64,000 bases of DNA, taken from NCBI RefSeq assembly GCF_029948125.1, contig NZ_JASAMB010000024.1, forward strand, positions 1 to 64,000, in the 5' to 3' direction. Shown piece by piece: positions 7,009 to 15,378 of this stretch. The translations under genes and the position numbers were made by a program. This stretch comes from Catellatospora sp. KI3 (GTDB lineage: Bacteria > Actinomycetota > Actinomycetes > Mycobacteriales > Micromonosporaceae). Each line of letters starts with the position of its first letter. Positions within the stretch are counted from its first letter, which is position 1. The notes under the pieces are model-generated. The model did not search any database. It worked only from the letters and a program-made list of their open reading frames with translations, and was not told where the DNA came from.

Positions 7009-7761
7009 TCAGAGCTTGGAGAGGATGAACGACTTCGCCGACGACTGCACGGTCGAGGTCTGGTACCTGGTGCCGTGCACGTCGTTCGGGTCGCTGATGT
7101 TCTGGCACCAGCGGTCACCGGCGTAGCAGTACGAGCGCAGCCGGTTGTTGAACTCGCTGAGCACCCCCGCCGCCCGCGGCCAGGTGCCGGTGCGCGGCGC
7201 CCCGCCGACGTTGAACGGCTCGCCGTAGCGGAACGTCGGGTCGCCGAAGAAGACCACCGCCGCGATCCGGCTGCGGTAGGCCGCAGCGATCCGGTTGCCC
7301 GAGTCGCTGGCCAGCGCGTCGCCGATCACGTGCGCGCCCTGGGAGTATCCGAGCAGGACGAACCGGGTGCCGTAGCCGCACTGGTCGCCGAGGGAGGTCA
7401 CCAGTGCCTTGATGTTGCCCGTACCGGTGGACTGGCTGATCGAGTAGATCGGCGCGACGGCGGTCGCCGGGTACTTGACGGCGATGCGCCGCGCGCTGGC
7501 GGCGGTCTCGGTGACGACGCTGGAGCTGAGGTTGAGCCGCCCGCCGAAGCCGCCGCTGGCGTAGTTGTACGACCCGCCGCCGCTGCCCGCGGCCTCGTTG
7601 GTGCCCCGCACGCCGATGACGATGACGCCGGGGCAGGTGAGGGTCGAGCTGACCGCGTGCGCGGGCACGGCGGCGGTCGCCGCCGCCGCCGTGAGCGTGG
7701 CCGCCGTCAGCACGGTGGCGGCCACCGCTCGACGCAGCCTGCGGACGGACATCTGCTGCAT
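7009..7761 (-). CDS. Secreted cutinase-family serine esterase
   Basis: A 250-residue secreted alpha/beta hydrolase. ATG 7761 has AGGAG 7 nt upstream. A signal peptide with an Ala-His-Ala cleavage site ends near residue 37. The catalytic triad is visible: nucleophile Ser in GYSQGA (about residue 130), Asp in the DRWCQ segment and His in DVHGTRY, with cysteines placed for the usual cutinase disulfides. Cutinases hydrolyse plant cutin polyesters and related lipid esters outside the cell, which fits the plant-polymer theme of the window. It is transcribed alone. Confidence 0.93.
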   Translation of the reverse strand: MQQMSVRRLRRAVAATVLTAATLTAAAATAAVPAHAVSSTLTCPGVIVIGVRGTNEAAGSGGGSYNYASGGFGGRLNLSSSVVTETAASARRIAVKYPATAVAPIYSISQSTGTGNIKALVTSLGDQCGYGTRFVLLGYSQGAHVIGDALASDSGNRIAAAYRSRIAAVVFFGDPTFRYGEPFNVGGAPRTGTWPRAAGVLSEFNNRLRSYCYAGDRWCQNISDPNDVHGTRYQTSTVQSSAKSFILSKL

Positions 7762-7884
7762 CAGTAATCTCCTATGTCTGTCGGGTGCGCCCATGATGGC
7801 AGGCAGACCCGGCGGCAGCCGTACACAGGAGATACAGCGCAGGCACAAGGCGGCGATCGCTCGACGTCATCGCTTCGCGGGATG

Positions 7885-7926
7885 CCGTGGTCGCCGCGCC
7901 CCGTCGGCGGGGTGCGGCGACCACGG
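7885..7926 (-). terminator. Hairpin terminator of secA2
   Basis: A 13-bp perfect stem (7885-7897 with 7914-7926) encloses a second nested GCCCC/GGGGT stem, 9 bp beyond the SecA2 stop codon. Confidence 0.8.
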
Positions 7927-7934
7927 CCCGGTCG

Positions 7935-10397
7935 TCAGCGGCCCAGCAGCGCCTTGGCCATCGCGGAGATCAGGCGCTCGATCTCCGTCCCGAACGGGTT
8001 GTCGTGCACCATGTACGTCCAGGTCGCGCTCGGGCGCTCCAGCCCGGCCGCCGCGGGCGTCCAGTCCGGGCTGTCGATCCTGGCCGCCATGAACGTCTCC
8101 ACCGTGCTCGCCTCGACGCCGTCCAGCATCTTGTTGAACGCGGGCACCGCCGCCCGGTGGAACTCGTCCAGCGGATCCTGGCGGCCCAGCGCCCGCAGGT
8201 GCACCCCGTCGCGCACGTTGGCCAGCATGCCGAGGTGGTCGGCCCAGCCGCGGTCCAGGTGGTACAGCGCGATCTGCCGGGCGACCTCCTCGGCCGCCGC
8301 CTCGCCGACCGCGGCCTCGACCTCGGCGTACCGCTCCGCGACGGTGACCATCTCCAGCCCGTTGTGGGCCAGGTCGTCGGCGTCGGCGTCGTCCCACAGC
8401 CCGGCGGTGGCGACCGCGTCCGGATCGGCCGGGAACCGCGTGGTGCCCGTACGCAGCGACTTCGCCGCGGCGTCGGTGGTCAGCAGCGCTTTGCGGCGCA
8501 GGGCGAGGACCTGCCGCTGCCGCTCGACCAGCACACCGTAGCGCCAGGTGTTGCGGTGGATCTCGAAGTTGACGCCTTCGGCGACGCGCTGGGCGTGCCC
8601 CACCGCCCAGTGCACGTCCGGGCCGGTCACCAGGCCGTCCCCGGCGGTCGTCCCGCCGATCCCGGCGCCGTGCCGCACGATCATCTCGTCCTCGCGGCTG
8701 ACGAAGAACAGCGAGCCGCCGGGGTCGCCCTGCCGACCCGCGCGGCCGCGCAGCTGGTTGTCGACCCGGCGGCTGTCGTGGCGGCCGGAGCCGATGACGT
8801 AGAGGCCGCCGAGCTCGGCGACGGCCGCCCGGTGCTGCCCGTCGCTGCCGCCCAGCCGGATGTCGGTGCCCCGGCCGGCCATCTGCGTGGAGACGGTGAC
8901 CACCCCCGGCCCGCCCGCCTCGGCGATGACGGCCGCCTCGTGCGCGTCGTTCTTGGCGTTGAGCACGACGCATTCGATGCCCTGCTCGCGCAGGGCCGCC
9001 GCGAGCCGCTCGGACTCGGCCACGTCCAGGGTGCCGACCAGCACCGGCCGCCCGGTCTCGTGCGCCGCGGCCACCTCGGCCATCAGCGCCTCTTCCTTCT
9101 CCTCGATGGTCGCGTACACCCGGTCGGGCTCGTCGAGCCGGACGTTGGGCGTGTTCGGCGGGATGACGGCGACCTCGAGGCGGTAGAACTCGCGCAGCTC
9201 GTCACCGATGCTGGACGCGGTGCCGGTCATCCCGGCCACCGTCGGGTACAGCGCGATGAACGCCTGCACGGTGATCGTCGCCAGGATCTCGCCCTCGTCG
9301 GTCGCCGCGAGGCCCTCCTTCGCCTCGACCGCCGCCTGCAGCCCGTCGGGCCAGCGGCGGCGCTGGGCGACGCGGCCCCGGAACTCGTCGACCAGGGCGA
9401 TGCGGCCGTCCTTGACGATGTAGTCCACGTCCACAGCCAGCAGCGCCCGGGCGTGCAGGGCCTGGTTGACCGCGGTGAGCCGGTGCAGGTTCTCCGCCGC
9501 GTACAGGTCGATGCCCCAGGTGCGCTCGACCATCGCCACTCCGGCGTCGGTGAGCTGCACGTTGCGGCCGTCGTCGACCACCTCGTAGTCGCGCTTCGGC
9601 CGCATCGCCGCGACCAGCCGGGCGGCCGCGCTCGCGTCCGAGGCGGCGTCGTCGGCGCTGCCGGCCAGCACCAGCGGCACCCTGGCCTCGTCGATCAGGA
9701 TCGAGTCCGCCTCGTCGACGATCACCGTGTACAGGCCGGGCATGACCTCGTCCTCGGCCCGCAGCACCAGCTGGTCGCGCAGGAAGTCGAAGCCCGCCTC
9801 GCTCACCGACACGTACGTCACGTCGCAGCGGTACGCCGCCGCGCGCTCGTCGTGGTCGGTGCCCTCGCCGACCGCCCCGACGCTCAGGCCGAGCAGCCGG
9901 TACGCCGGACCCATCCAGCGCGCGTCACGGTCGGCGAGGTAGTCGTTGACGGTGAGCACCTGCACCCGCGAGCCGCGCACCACGTAGCCGTAGGCGGCGA
10001 TGACCGCGGCCAGCGTCTTGCCCTCGCCGGTGGCCATCTCCACGACGTTGCCCTGCAGCATCGCCATCGCCCCGAGCAGCTGCACGTCGAAGGCGCGCTC
10101 GCCGAGCGCCCGGCGGCCGGCCTCCCGGCCCAGCGCGCAGATCTCGATTAGGTCGTCGGCGTCGATGGGCTGCGGCTGGGCCAGGGTGACCCGCGGCTGC
10201 CCGTCCTCGGTCCCGCTGACGATCTCCCGCAGCGCCACCGCGCGCTCGGTGAACTCCGCGTCGGTCAACGCCGCGAGCTCGTCCTCCAGGTCGGCGATCC
10301 TGGGCAGTATCGCCTCAAATCCGGCCAGACTGATCGTCGTACCCGGGCGCTGCATGAACGTGCGCAGCTTCTGCTTCAACCGACCACCAAAACCCAT
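7935..10397 (-). CDS. secA2: Accessory preprotein translocase ATPase SecA2
   Basis: An 820-residue DEAD-type ATPase of the SecA family. Walker A is ATGEGKTLAA (about residue 121) and Walker B is DEADSILIDEAR (about 226). The preprotein-crosslinking, second RecA and helical scaffold regions follow, with a MAGRGTDI motif. The protein stops without the C-terminal zinc tail of canonical SecA. Its length of about 800 residues fits actinobacterial SecA2, which exports a subset of proteins and coexists with an essential SecA1. ATG 10397 starts a MGFGGRLKQKLR sequence typical of the family. The neighbours are secreted hydrolases, but there is no evidence they are its clients. Confidence 0.9.
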   Translation of the reverse strand: MGFGGRLKQKLRTFMQRPGTTISLAGFEAILPRIADLEDELAALTDAEFTERAVALREIVSGTEDGQPRVTLAQPQPIDADDLIEICALGREAGRRALGERAFDVQLLGAMAMLQGNVVEMATGEGKTLAAVIAAYGYVVRGSRVQVLTVNDYLADRDARWMGPAYRLLGLSVGAVGEGTDHDERAAAYRCDVTYVSVSEAGFDFLRDQLVLRAEDEVMPGLYTVIVDEADSILIDEARVPLVLAGSADDAASDASAAARLVAAMRPKRDYEVVDDGRNVQLTDAGVAMVERTWGIDLYAAENLHRLTAVNQALHARALLAVDVDYIVKDGRIALVDEFRGRVAQRRRWPDGLQAAVEAKEGLAATDEGEILATITVQAFIALYPTVAGMTGTASSIGDELREFYRLEVAVIPPNTPNVRLDEPDRVYATIEEKEEALMAEVAAAHETGRPVLVGTLDVAESERLAAALREQGIECVVLNAKNDAHEAAVIAEAGGPGVVTVSTQMAGRGTDIRLGGSDGQHRAAVAELGGLYVIGSGRHDSRRVDNQLRGRAGRQGDPGGSLFFVSREDEMIVRHGAGIGGTTAGDGLVTGPDVHWAVGHAQRVAEGVNFEIHRNTWRYGVLVERQRQVLALRRKALLTTDAAAKSLRTGTTRFPADPDAVATAGLWDDADADDLAHNGLEMVTVAERYAEVEAAVGEAAAEEVARQIALYHLDRGWADHLGMLANVRDGVHLRALGRQDPLDEFHRAAVPAFNKMLDGVEASTVETFMAARIDSPDWTPAAAGLERPSATWTYMVHDNPFGTEIERLISAMAKALLGR

Positions 10398-10427
10398 GCC
10401 GCCAAAGGTACGTCCTCCGCGGCGAAA

Positions 10428-10459
10428 CGGCGGGGCACCCCAGCCGAGGCGCCCCGCCG
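10428..10459 (-). terminator. Hairpin terminator of first GH30 gene
   Basis: A 9-bp perfect GC stem (10428-10436 with 10451-10459) lies 10 bp beyond the GH30 stop codon and 31 bp before the SecA2 start. Confidence 0.75.
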
Positions 10460-10468
10460 CAGCGGCGG

Positions 10469-12904
10469 TCAGGGGATGAGCTCGACCAGGGTCAGGGCGA
10501 ACTGCTGGTTGGCGCCGCCGCTGTAGGCCCACTGCTGCAGCCCGGCGCCGTTGGCGGTGGAGACGTCCTTGACGTCCAGCGCCCTGCCGCTGTGCCTGGC
10601 CACGATCCGGTACGTGCCCGTCCCGGTGCTGACCAGCTGCCACTGCTGGCTGTCGGCGCCGGTGTAGTCCCACTGCTCGATCACCGCGCCGTCGGCGGTG
10701 GAGGCGCCGCGTACCTGCACGGCCTTGCCCGTGTTCTTGGACAGGATCCGGTAGTAGCCGCCGCTGGTCGGCACCAGCCGCCACTTCTGGTTGGCGCCCC
10801 CGCTGTAGTCCCACTGCTGCAGCGTGCCGCCGTTGGCGGTGGAGACGTCCTTGACGTCCAGGGCCTTGCCGCTGTGCACCGCGGTGATCTCGTAGTAGGC
10901 GTTGGTGTTGATCCCGGTCGGTGCGCTGGGGCTCGCGGCCGGGCTGGGCGACTGGCTGGGCGACGGGGTGCCGCCGACCGCGGTGCCCGCCACCTGGAGG
11001 CCGTACAGGGAGTAGCCGTAGGCGGTGGCGCGGGTGGTGCCGTACACCCGCAGGTAGCGGCCGGTGCCGGCCACCGCGAGGCTGTCCGTGCCGCCGTCGC
11101 CGGTGGCGGTGGAGTAGACGGTGGTCCAGGTCGCGGCGTCGGGTGAGGTCTGGATCTGGTACGCGCGGGCGTAGGCGGCCTCCCAGGTGAGCGTCACCCC
11201 CGTGATCGCGTACGGCCGCCCGAGGTCGACCTGCAGCCACTGCGGGTCGGCGAACGCGCTCGACCAGCGGGTGGCCGGATCGCCGTCGGTGGCCGCGGCG
11301 GCCGGGGTGCCCGCGTTCTCGACCGACGACGCGGTGGTGGGCCTGCCCAGCGCCAGGTCGGCGGGCACGCTGCCGTCGTCGCTGCGGGCGCCCGCCCACA
11401 GGTAGGTGCCGACGGTCTTGGCGGGCAGCGTGGAGCTGATCTGGCTGCCGCCGACCCGCAGGGTGAACGGCTGGTCGGCGCCGGTCTGGTTGACGACCAC
11501 GGTCACCAGGGTGCCGTCGGGGTTGACGAACGCGACGTTGGTGACCGCCCCGGTCGACCCGTAGTTGCTGGCCACCCGCCGGGCGCCCCGGTCGACGAAC
11601 TTGGCGAACTGCGCGGTCAGGTAGTACTCCGGCAGCGCCCAGTACGTGTCGGGCGCGGCCGGGTTCTGGATCAGCATGGTCGGGTCGGGGGAGCCGGACC
11701 ACTGCTCGGGGGAGCGGTTCTGGTCGAGCATGGTGACCCAGCTCTGGTACATGGTCGACTGGTTGCGGAAGTACTGCACGATGCGGTCGGCGCCCGCGGT
11801 GCCCCAGACGGCGCGCTCGGTCATCGCGACGTCCTTGGCCGGGTAGCTCGCCTTCACCGCCCCCATCGACGACGGCTCACCGCCGTAGTCGTGGAACGCG
11901 ATGGCGTCCACGGCCGCGAACGCGTTGCTGGGGGAGCCGGGGCTGCCCAGCACCCCGGCGGCGTAGGCCGGGCCGTCGCCGAAGTTGTGGTCGAAGGCCC
12001 AGATGCGGGTCGCGCCGACGCCGTTGGCGTCGAGTTCGCCGCGCAGCGCCACGGCCAGCCGGCGGGACTGGTCGGCGGTCAGCGTCATGCCCGGGTAGTC
12101 CGGCGGCGAGAACAGGGGCTCGTTCTGCAGGGTGACCGCGTGCAGGGGCAGCCCCTGCGCCGCGTACGCCTGGACCGACTTGCGCAGGTAGGTGGCGAGC
12201 ACGCCGATGTTGGCGTCGGGCAGCGAGCCGCCGATGAGGCTGTTGTTGGACTTCATCCACGCGGGCGGGCTCCATACGCTGCCGAACAGCAGCAGGTTCG
12301 GGTTGATGGCCCGGGCCTGCTTGAGCACCGCGATGATGTTGTAGTCGATGTCCTTCTGGATGGAGAACCGCGACAGGGTCGGGTCGGCGGCGCCGTCGTC
12401 GTAGGTGTAGAAGGCGCGGGCGGTGAAGTCGCTGGTGCCCAGCGGGATGCGGGCGATGTCGAACCCGGCGCCGGTGACCGGGTCGAGCAGCTTGCGCAGG
12501 GCGGCGTCGCGCACGGACGGGCTCATCCGCGACAGGTTGTAGATCGTCGACTCCTCCAGGGACGAGCCGACGCCGAGGATCTGCTGGTAGCCGACGGTGG
12601 TGTCGACGGTGATCGTCGCGGTTCCGGCAGCCGCCCCTACGGTGAGGTCGGGCTGGCGGGTCAGCTGGTAGGGGGTGGCGGCCAGGCCCGCGGCGGGGTT
12701 GCCGTACCAGTTGCCGCTCTTGGGTTCGAACCCGGCCGCGCGCGACTCCGAGCTCCAGTACACCTGGACCTGGGTGGCCGCGGCGGCCGCGGATCCGGTG
12801 GTGACGGCGGCGGCGGTCGTGGCGATCAGGACCATGCCCGCGGTCGCGGCGGCGGCCATCAGCGGATGGGCGCCGCGCCGTCGCGCGGCGGAGGTGTCGG
12901 TCAC
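10469..12904 (-). CDS. Secreted GH30-family glycosidase with F5/8C and ricin-type (CBM13) modules
   Basis: An 811-residue modular enzyme. GTG 12904 is preceded by GAGGAG at 6 nt. Modules: signal peptide (about 1-42); GH30 barrel with beta-side domain (about 50-500), acid/base Glu in LQNEPL (about 260) and nucleophile Glu in MTER (about 362); an F5/8C discoidin carbohydrate-binding domain (about 515-640); a Pro/Ser linker; and a ricin-type trefoil (about 670-811) with three repeats carrying the QQW signature. GH30 enzymes cleave beta-1,6-glucans, xylans or related glycans. The VWSPPAWMKSNNSL motif is typical. It diverges clearly from the next two GH30 genes, so substrate probably differs. Confidence 0.92.
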   Translation of the reverse strand: MTDTSAARRRGAHPLMAAAATAGMVLIATTAAAVTTGSAAAAATQVQVYWSSESRAAGFEPKSGNWYGNPAAGLAATPYQLTRQPDLTVGAAAGTATITVDTTVGYQQILGVGSSLEESTIYNLSRMSPSVRDAALRKLLDPVTGAGFDIARIPLGTSDFTARAFYTYDDGAADPTLSRFSIQKDIDYNIIAVLKQARAINPNLLLFGSVWSPPAWMKSNNSLIGGSLPDANIGVLATYLRKSVQAYAAQGLPLHAVTLQNEPLFSPPDYPGMTLTADQSRRLAVALRGELDANGVGATRIWAFDHNFGDGPAYAAGVLGSPGSPSNAFAAVDAIAFHDYGGEPSSMGAVKASYPAKDVAMTERAVWGTAGADRIVQYFRNQSTMYQSWVTMLDQNRSPEQWSGSPDPTMLIQNPAAPDTYWALPEYYLTAQFAKFVDRGARRVASNYGSTGAVTNVAFVNPDGTLVTVVVNQTGADQPFTLRVGGSQISSTLPAKTVGTYLWAGARSDDGSVPADLALGRPTTASSVENAGTPAAAATDGDPATRWSSAFADPQWLQVDLGRPYAITGVTLTWEAAYARAYQIQTSPDAATWTTVYSTATGDGGTDSLAVAGTGRYLRVYGTTRATAYGYSLYGLQVAGTAVGGTPSPSQSPSPAASPSAPTGINTNAYYEITAVHSGKALDVKDVSTANGGTLQQWDYSGGANQKWRLVPTSGGYYRILSKNTGKAVQVRGASTADGAVIEQWDYTGADSQQWQLVSTGTGTYRIVARHSGRALDVKDVSTANGAGLQQWAYSGGANQQFALTLVELIP

Positions 12905-12942
12905 CAGGTGCTCCTCTTGTGTCGGTATGGGCGGTGCGGGCA

Positions 12943-12979
12943 GGGGCCCGGTGCGCCACGTGCGGCAACACCGGGCCCC
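12943..12979 (-). terminator. Hairpin terminator of second GH30 gene
   Basis: An 11-bp perfect GC stem (12943-12953 with 12969-12979) with a 15-nt loop, 15 bp beyond the stop codon of the upstream gene. Confidence 0.75.
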
Positions 12980-12994
12980 GCGTTCACGGGGTGG

Positions 12995-15292
12995 TCAGGG
13001 CTGGACGGTCAGGCGGAACGACTGGGCGGGGCCGCCGGTGCAGGTCCACTGCTGCAGCCGGGCGCCGTTGGCGGTGGACACGTCGCGTACGTCGAGGCAC
13101 TTGCCGCTGTGGCGGGCGACGAACCGGTACAGCCCGCCGCCGAGCGCGACCGGCTGCCACTGCTGGTTGGTGCCGCCGACGTAGCTCCACAGGTGGACCT
13201 GGGTGCCGTCGCCGGTGGCGCCGGTGCCGCCGTCGACGTCCCAGACCAGCGTGGCGGCGTTGCGGTTGACGACCTGGTAGTAGCCGCCGCTGGTGGGCCG
13301 CAGCTGCCACAGCTGGTTGGCGGCCGCAGGCGCCGAGCAGGTCCACTGCTGCAGGCTCGCGCCGTTGCCGGTGCTCCAGTCCGCGTCGTCGAGGCACTTG
13401 CCGCTGTTGGTGTTGATCACCTGGTACCAGGCGTTCGGGTCGATCCCGCCGCCGCCGCCGCCTCCGCCGCTGCTGGTGGTGACGGTCAGCGCCGCGGCGG
13501 CGGCCGACTGGTTGCCGGCGGCGTCGCGGGCCTTGACCGTGTACGCGTACGAGGTCGCCGCGCTCAGCCCGGTGTCGGTGAACGAGGTGCCGGTGGGCGT
13601 GCCGACCTGGACGCCGTTGCGGAACACCAGGTAGCCGGTGACCCCGACGTTGTCAGTGGACGCCGCCCAGTTCAGCGTGGTCGAGGTCGACGTGGTGCCG
13701 CCGGCCGACAGGCCGCCGGGGACCGACGGCGCCTGCGTGTCGACCGTCCCGCCGGCGGGCCAGGTCAGCGTGGTGATCGCGCCGGGCGCGACGGTGTAGG
13801 CGACGGTCATGCCGTTGAACTGCACGCCGAAGGTCTGGGTGCCGCCGCCGACGTTGGCCACGAACAGGGCGTACGACCCGTCGGGGTTGCGGAACGCGAC
13901 GTTCTCCAGGTCGCCGGCGTTGTTGGAGCCGATCCGCACCGCGCCGGTCTTCACGAACCGGGCCAGGTGGCCCAGCGTGTAGTACTCGGCGTTGCGGGTC
14001 ACCGTGGTGCCGTCGACGGTGACCACGCCCGAGCACATGCCGGCCGGGTTGTTGCCGCAGCCGCCGTTGACCGGCCCGCCGCGCGGGTCCAGGGCCAGGT
14101 TCCAGTTGACCACCGACTTGGCCCAGTTGCGGACCACGCCGACCTCGAGGTTGCGGGCGTGCCACTTGAGGGTGTCGGAGAAGACCTGGGCGGCCGGGTC
14201 GTTGACCCCGTGCCAGCCGGAGCACTCGGTGAACCAGATGTCCTTGGCCGGGAACGCGTTGTGCAGCGCGGTCTGCGCCCCCGCGTCGCCGGAGTAGCAG
14301 TGGTAGGCGGTGCCGGCGATCCACTGCGCGGCCGAGGTGCGCAGGATGTCGTACGGGTAGTTCGGTTCGGCGGGCACGCCCAGCCGGGCGGCGTCGGCGA
14401 TGTCGTCCGGGTGCTCGGCCCAGTTGTGGTCGTACGAGATGATCTTCACGTGGCCCAGGCCCGCGGCCGCCAGCTGCGGACCCAGCTCGTTGATGACGGC
14501 GGCCTGGTGCGCCACGGGCAGGTCGGTGCCCGGGTAGCCGTCAGGGGTGCGGTTCTGCGGCTCGTTCTGCACGGTCAGCGCGTAGATCGGCACCCCGGCC
14601 GCCTGGTAGGCCTGCACGAACTTGACCAGGTACAGCGCGTAGGCGCGGAAGACCGCCGGGTCGTTTCGCAGCTGCCCGCCGATCATCGAGTTGTTCGCCT
14701 TCATCCAGGCGGGCTGGCCCCAGGGGGTGGCGACGATCTTAAGGCTGGGGTTGAGCTGCCGGGCGCGGCGCAGCAGCGGCAGCACCTGGGCCTCGTCGTG
14801 GGCGATGCTGAACCGGGTCATCTGGTAGTCGGTCTGCCCGGTCGGCAGGTCGTCGTAGGTGAAGTGCGGCTCGTCGGCGAAGTCCGAGCTGCCGATCGGC
14901 TGGCGCAGCATGCTCAGCCCGATCCCGGCGCTCGGATCGAACAGCGACACCATGACCTGGTCGCGCTGGGCGGCGGGCAGCCGGTAGAGCAGCGCCGCCG
15001 ACGAGTCGGTGATCGAGGCGCCGAACCCGTCCATGGTCTGCAGGGTCTGCGCCGGGTCGACGGTGATCAGCTGGCCGGGCCGGGGGCCCTCGGAGTTGAA
15101 GACCTGGGCGGCGACCGGGTTGAGCAGCTGGGCCCGGTCGGGGGTGGTGACCCAGGCGGACACGGTCGGCCCGGTCGCGGCGGCCGAGGCGGTGGGCGCG
15201 GCCGAGGCCAGCGCGGCCGCCGAGAGCAGCGCCGTCGCGGCCAGCAGGGTCACCGGCCGGCGGCCCCGCCGCCGGGTGTGGTGGTCGTACAT
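12995..15292 (-). CDS. Secreted GH30-family glycosidase with FN3 and ricin-type modules
   Basis: A 765-residue secreted enzyme. ATG 15292 has AAGGAG 7 nt upstream; the frame remains open far upstream but only as a shadow. Modules: signal peptide (about 1-37); GH30 catalytic unit (about 45-505) with acid/base Glu in VQNEPQN (about 243) and nucleophile Glu in WFTECSG (about 355); a fibronectin type III domain (about 515-605); a short Gly linker; and a ricin-type trefoil (about 625-765) with disulfide cysteines. The TMDGFGASITDSSA motif is the family start. It closely resembles the third GH30 gene, pointing to tandem duplication followed by swapping of accessory modules. Confidence 0.93.
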   Translation of the reverse strand: MYDHHTRRRGRRPVTLLAATALLSAAALASAAPTASAAATGPTVSAWVTTPDRAQLLNPVAAQVFNSEGPRPGQLITVDPAQTLQTMDGFGASITDSSAALLYRLPAAQRDQVMVSLFDPSAGIGLSMLRQPIGSSDFADEPHFTYDDLPTGQTDYQMTRFSIAHDEAQVLPLLRRARQLNPSLKIVATPWGQPAWMKANNSMIGGQLRNDPAVFRAYALYLVKFVQAYQAAGVPIYALTVQNEPQNRTPDGYPGTDLPVAHQAAVINELGPQLAAAGLGHVKIISYDHNWAEHPDDIADAARLGVPAEPNYPYDILRTSAAQWIAGTAYHCYSGDAGAQTALHNAFPAKDIWFTECSGWHGVNDPAAQVFSDTLKWHARNLEVGVVRNWAKSVVNWNLALDPRGGPVNGGCGNNPAGMCSGVVTVDGTTVTRNAEYYTLGHLARFVKTGAVRIGSNNAGDLENVAFRNPDGSYALFVANVGGGTQTFGVQFNGMTVAYTVAPGAITTLTWPAGGTVDTQAPSVPGGLSAGGTTSTSTTLNWAASTDNVGVTGYLVFRNGVQVGTPTGTSFTDTGLSAATSYAYTVKARDAAGNQSAAAAALTVTTSSGGGGGGGGIDPNAWYQVINTNSGKCLDDADWSTGNGASLQQWTCSAPAAANQLWQLRPTSGGYYQVVNRNAATLVWDVDGGTGATGDGTQVHLWSYVGGTNQQWQPVALGGGLYRFVARHSGKCLDVRDVSTANGARLQQWTCTGGPAQSFRLTVQP

Positions 15293-15328
15293 CGTGATGC
15301 TCCTTCGGTTCAGGGTCGGGGAGCAGTC

Positions 15329-15348
15329 GGAGCCCCGGGCGGGGCTCC
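15329..15348 (-). terminator. Hairpin terminator of third GH30 gene
   Basis: An 8-bp perfect stem GGAGCCCC/GGGGCTCC with a 4-nt loop, between the GH30 genes. Confidence 0.65.
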
Positions 15349-15378
15349 CGTGGTCCGGCGGCACTGCCGGGTCACAGA

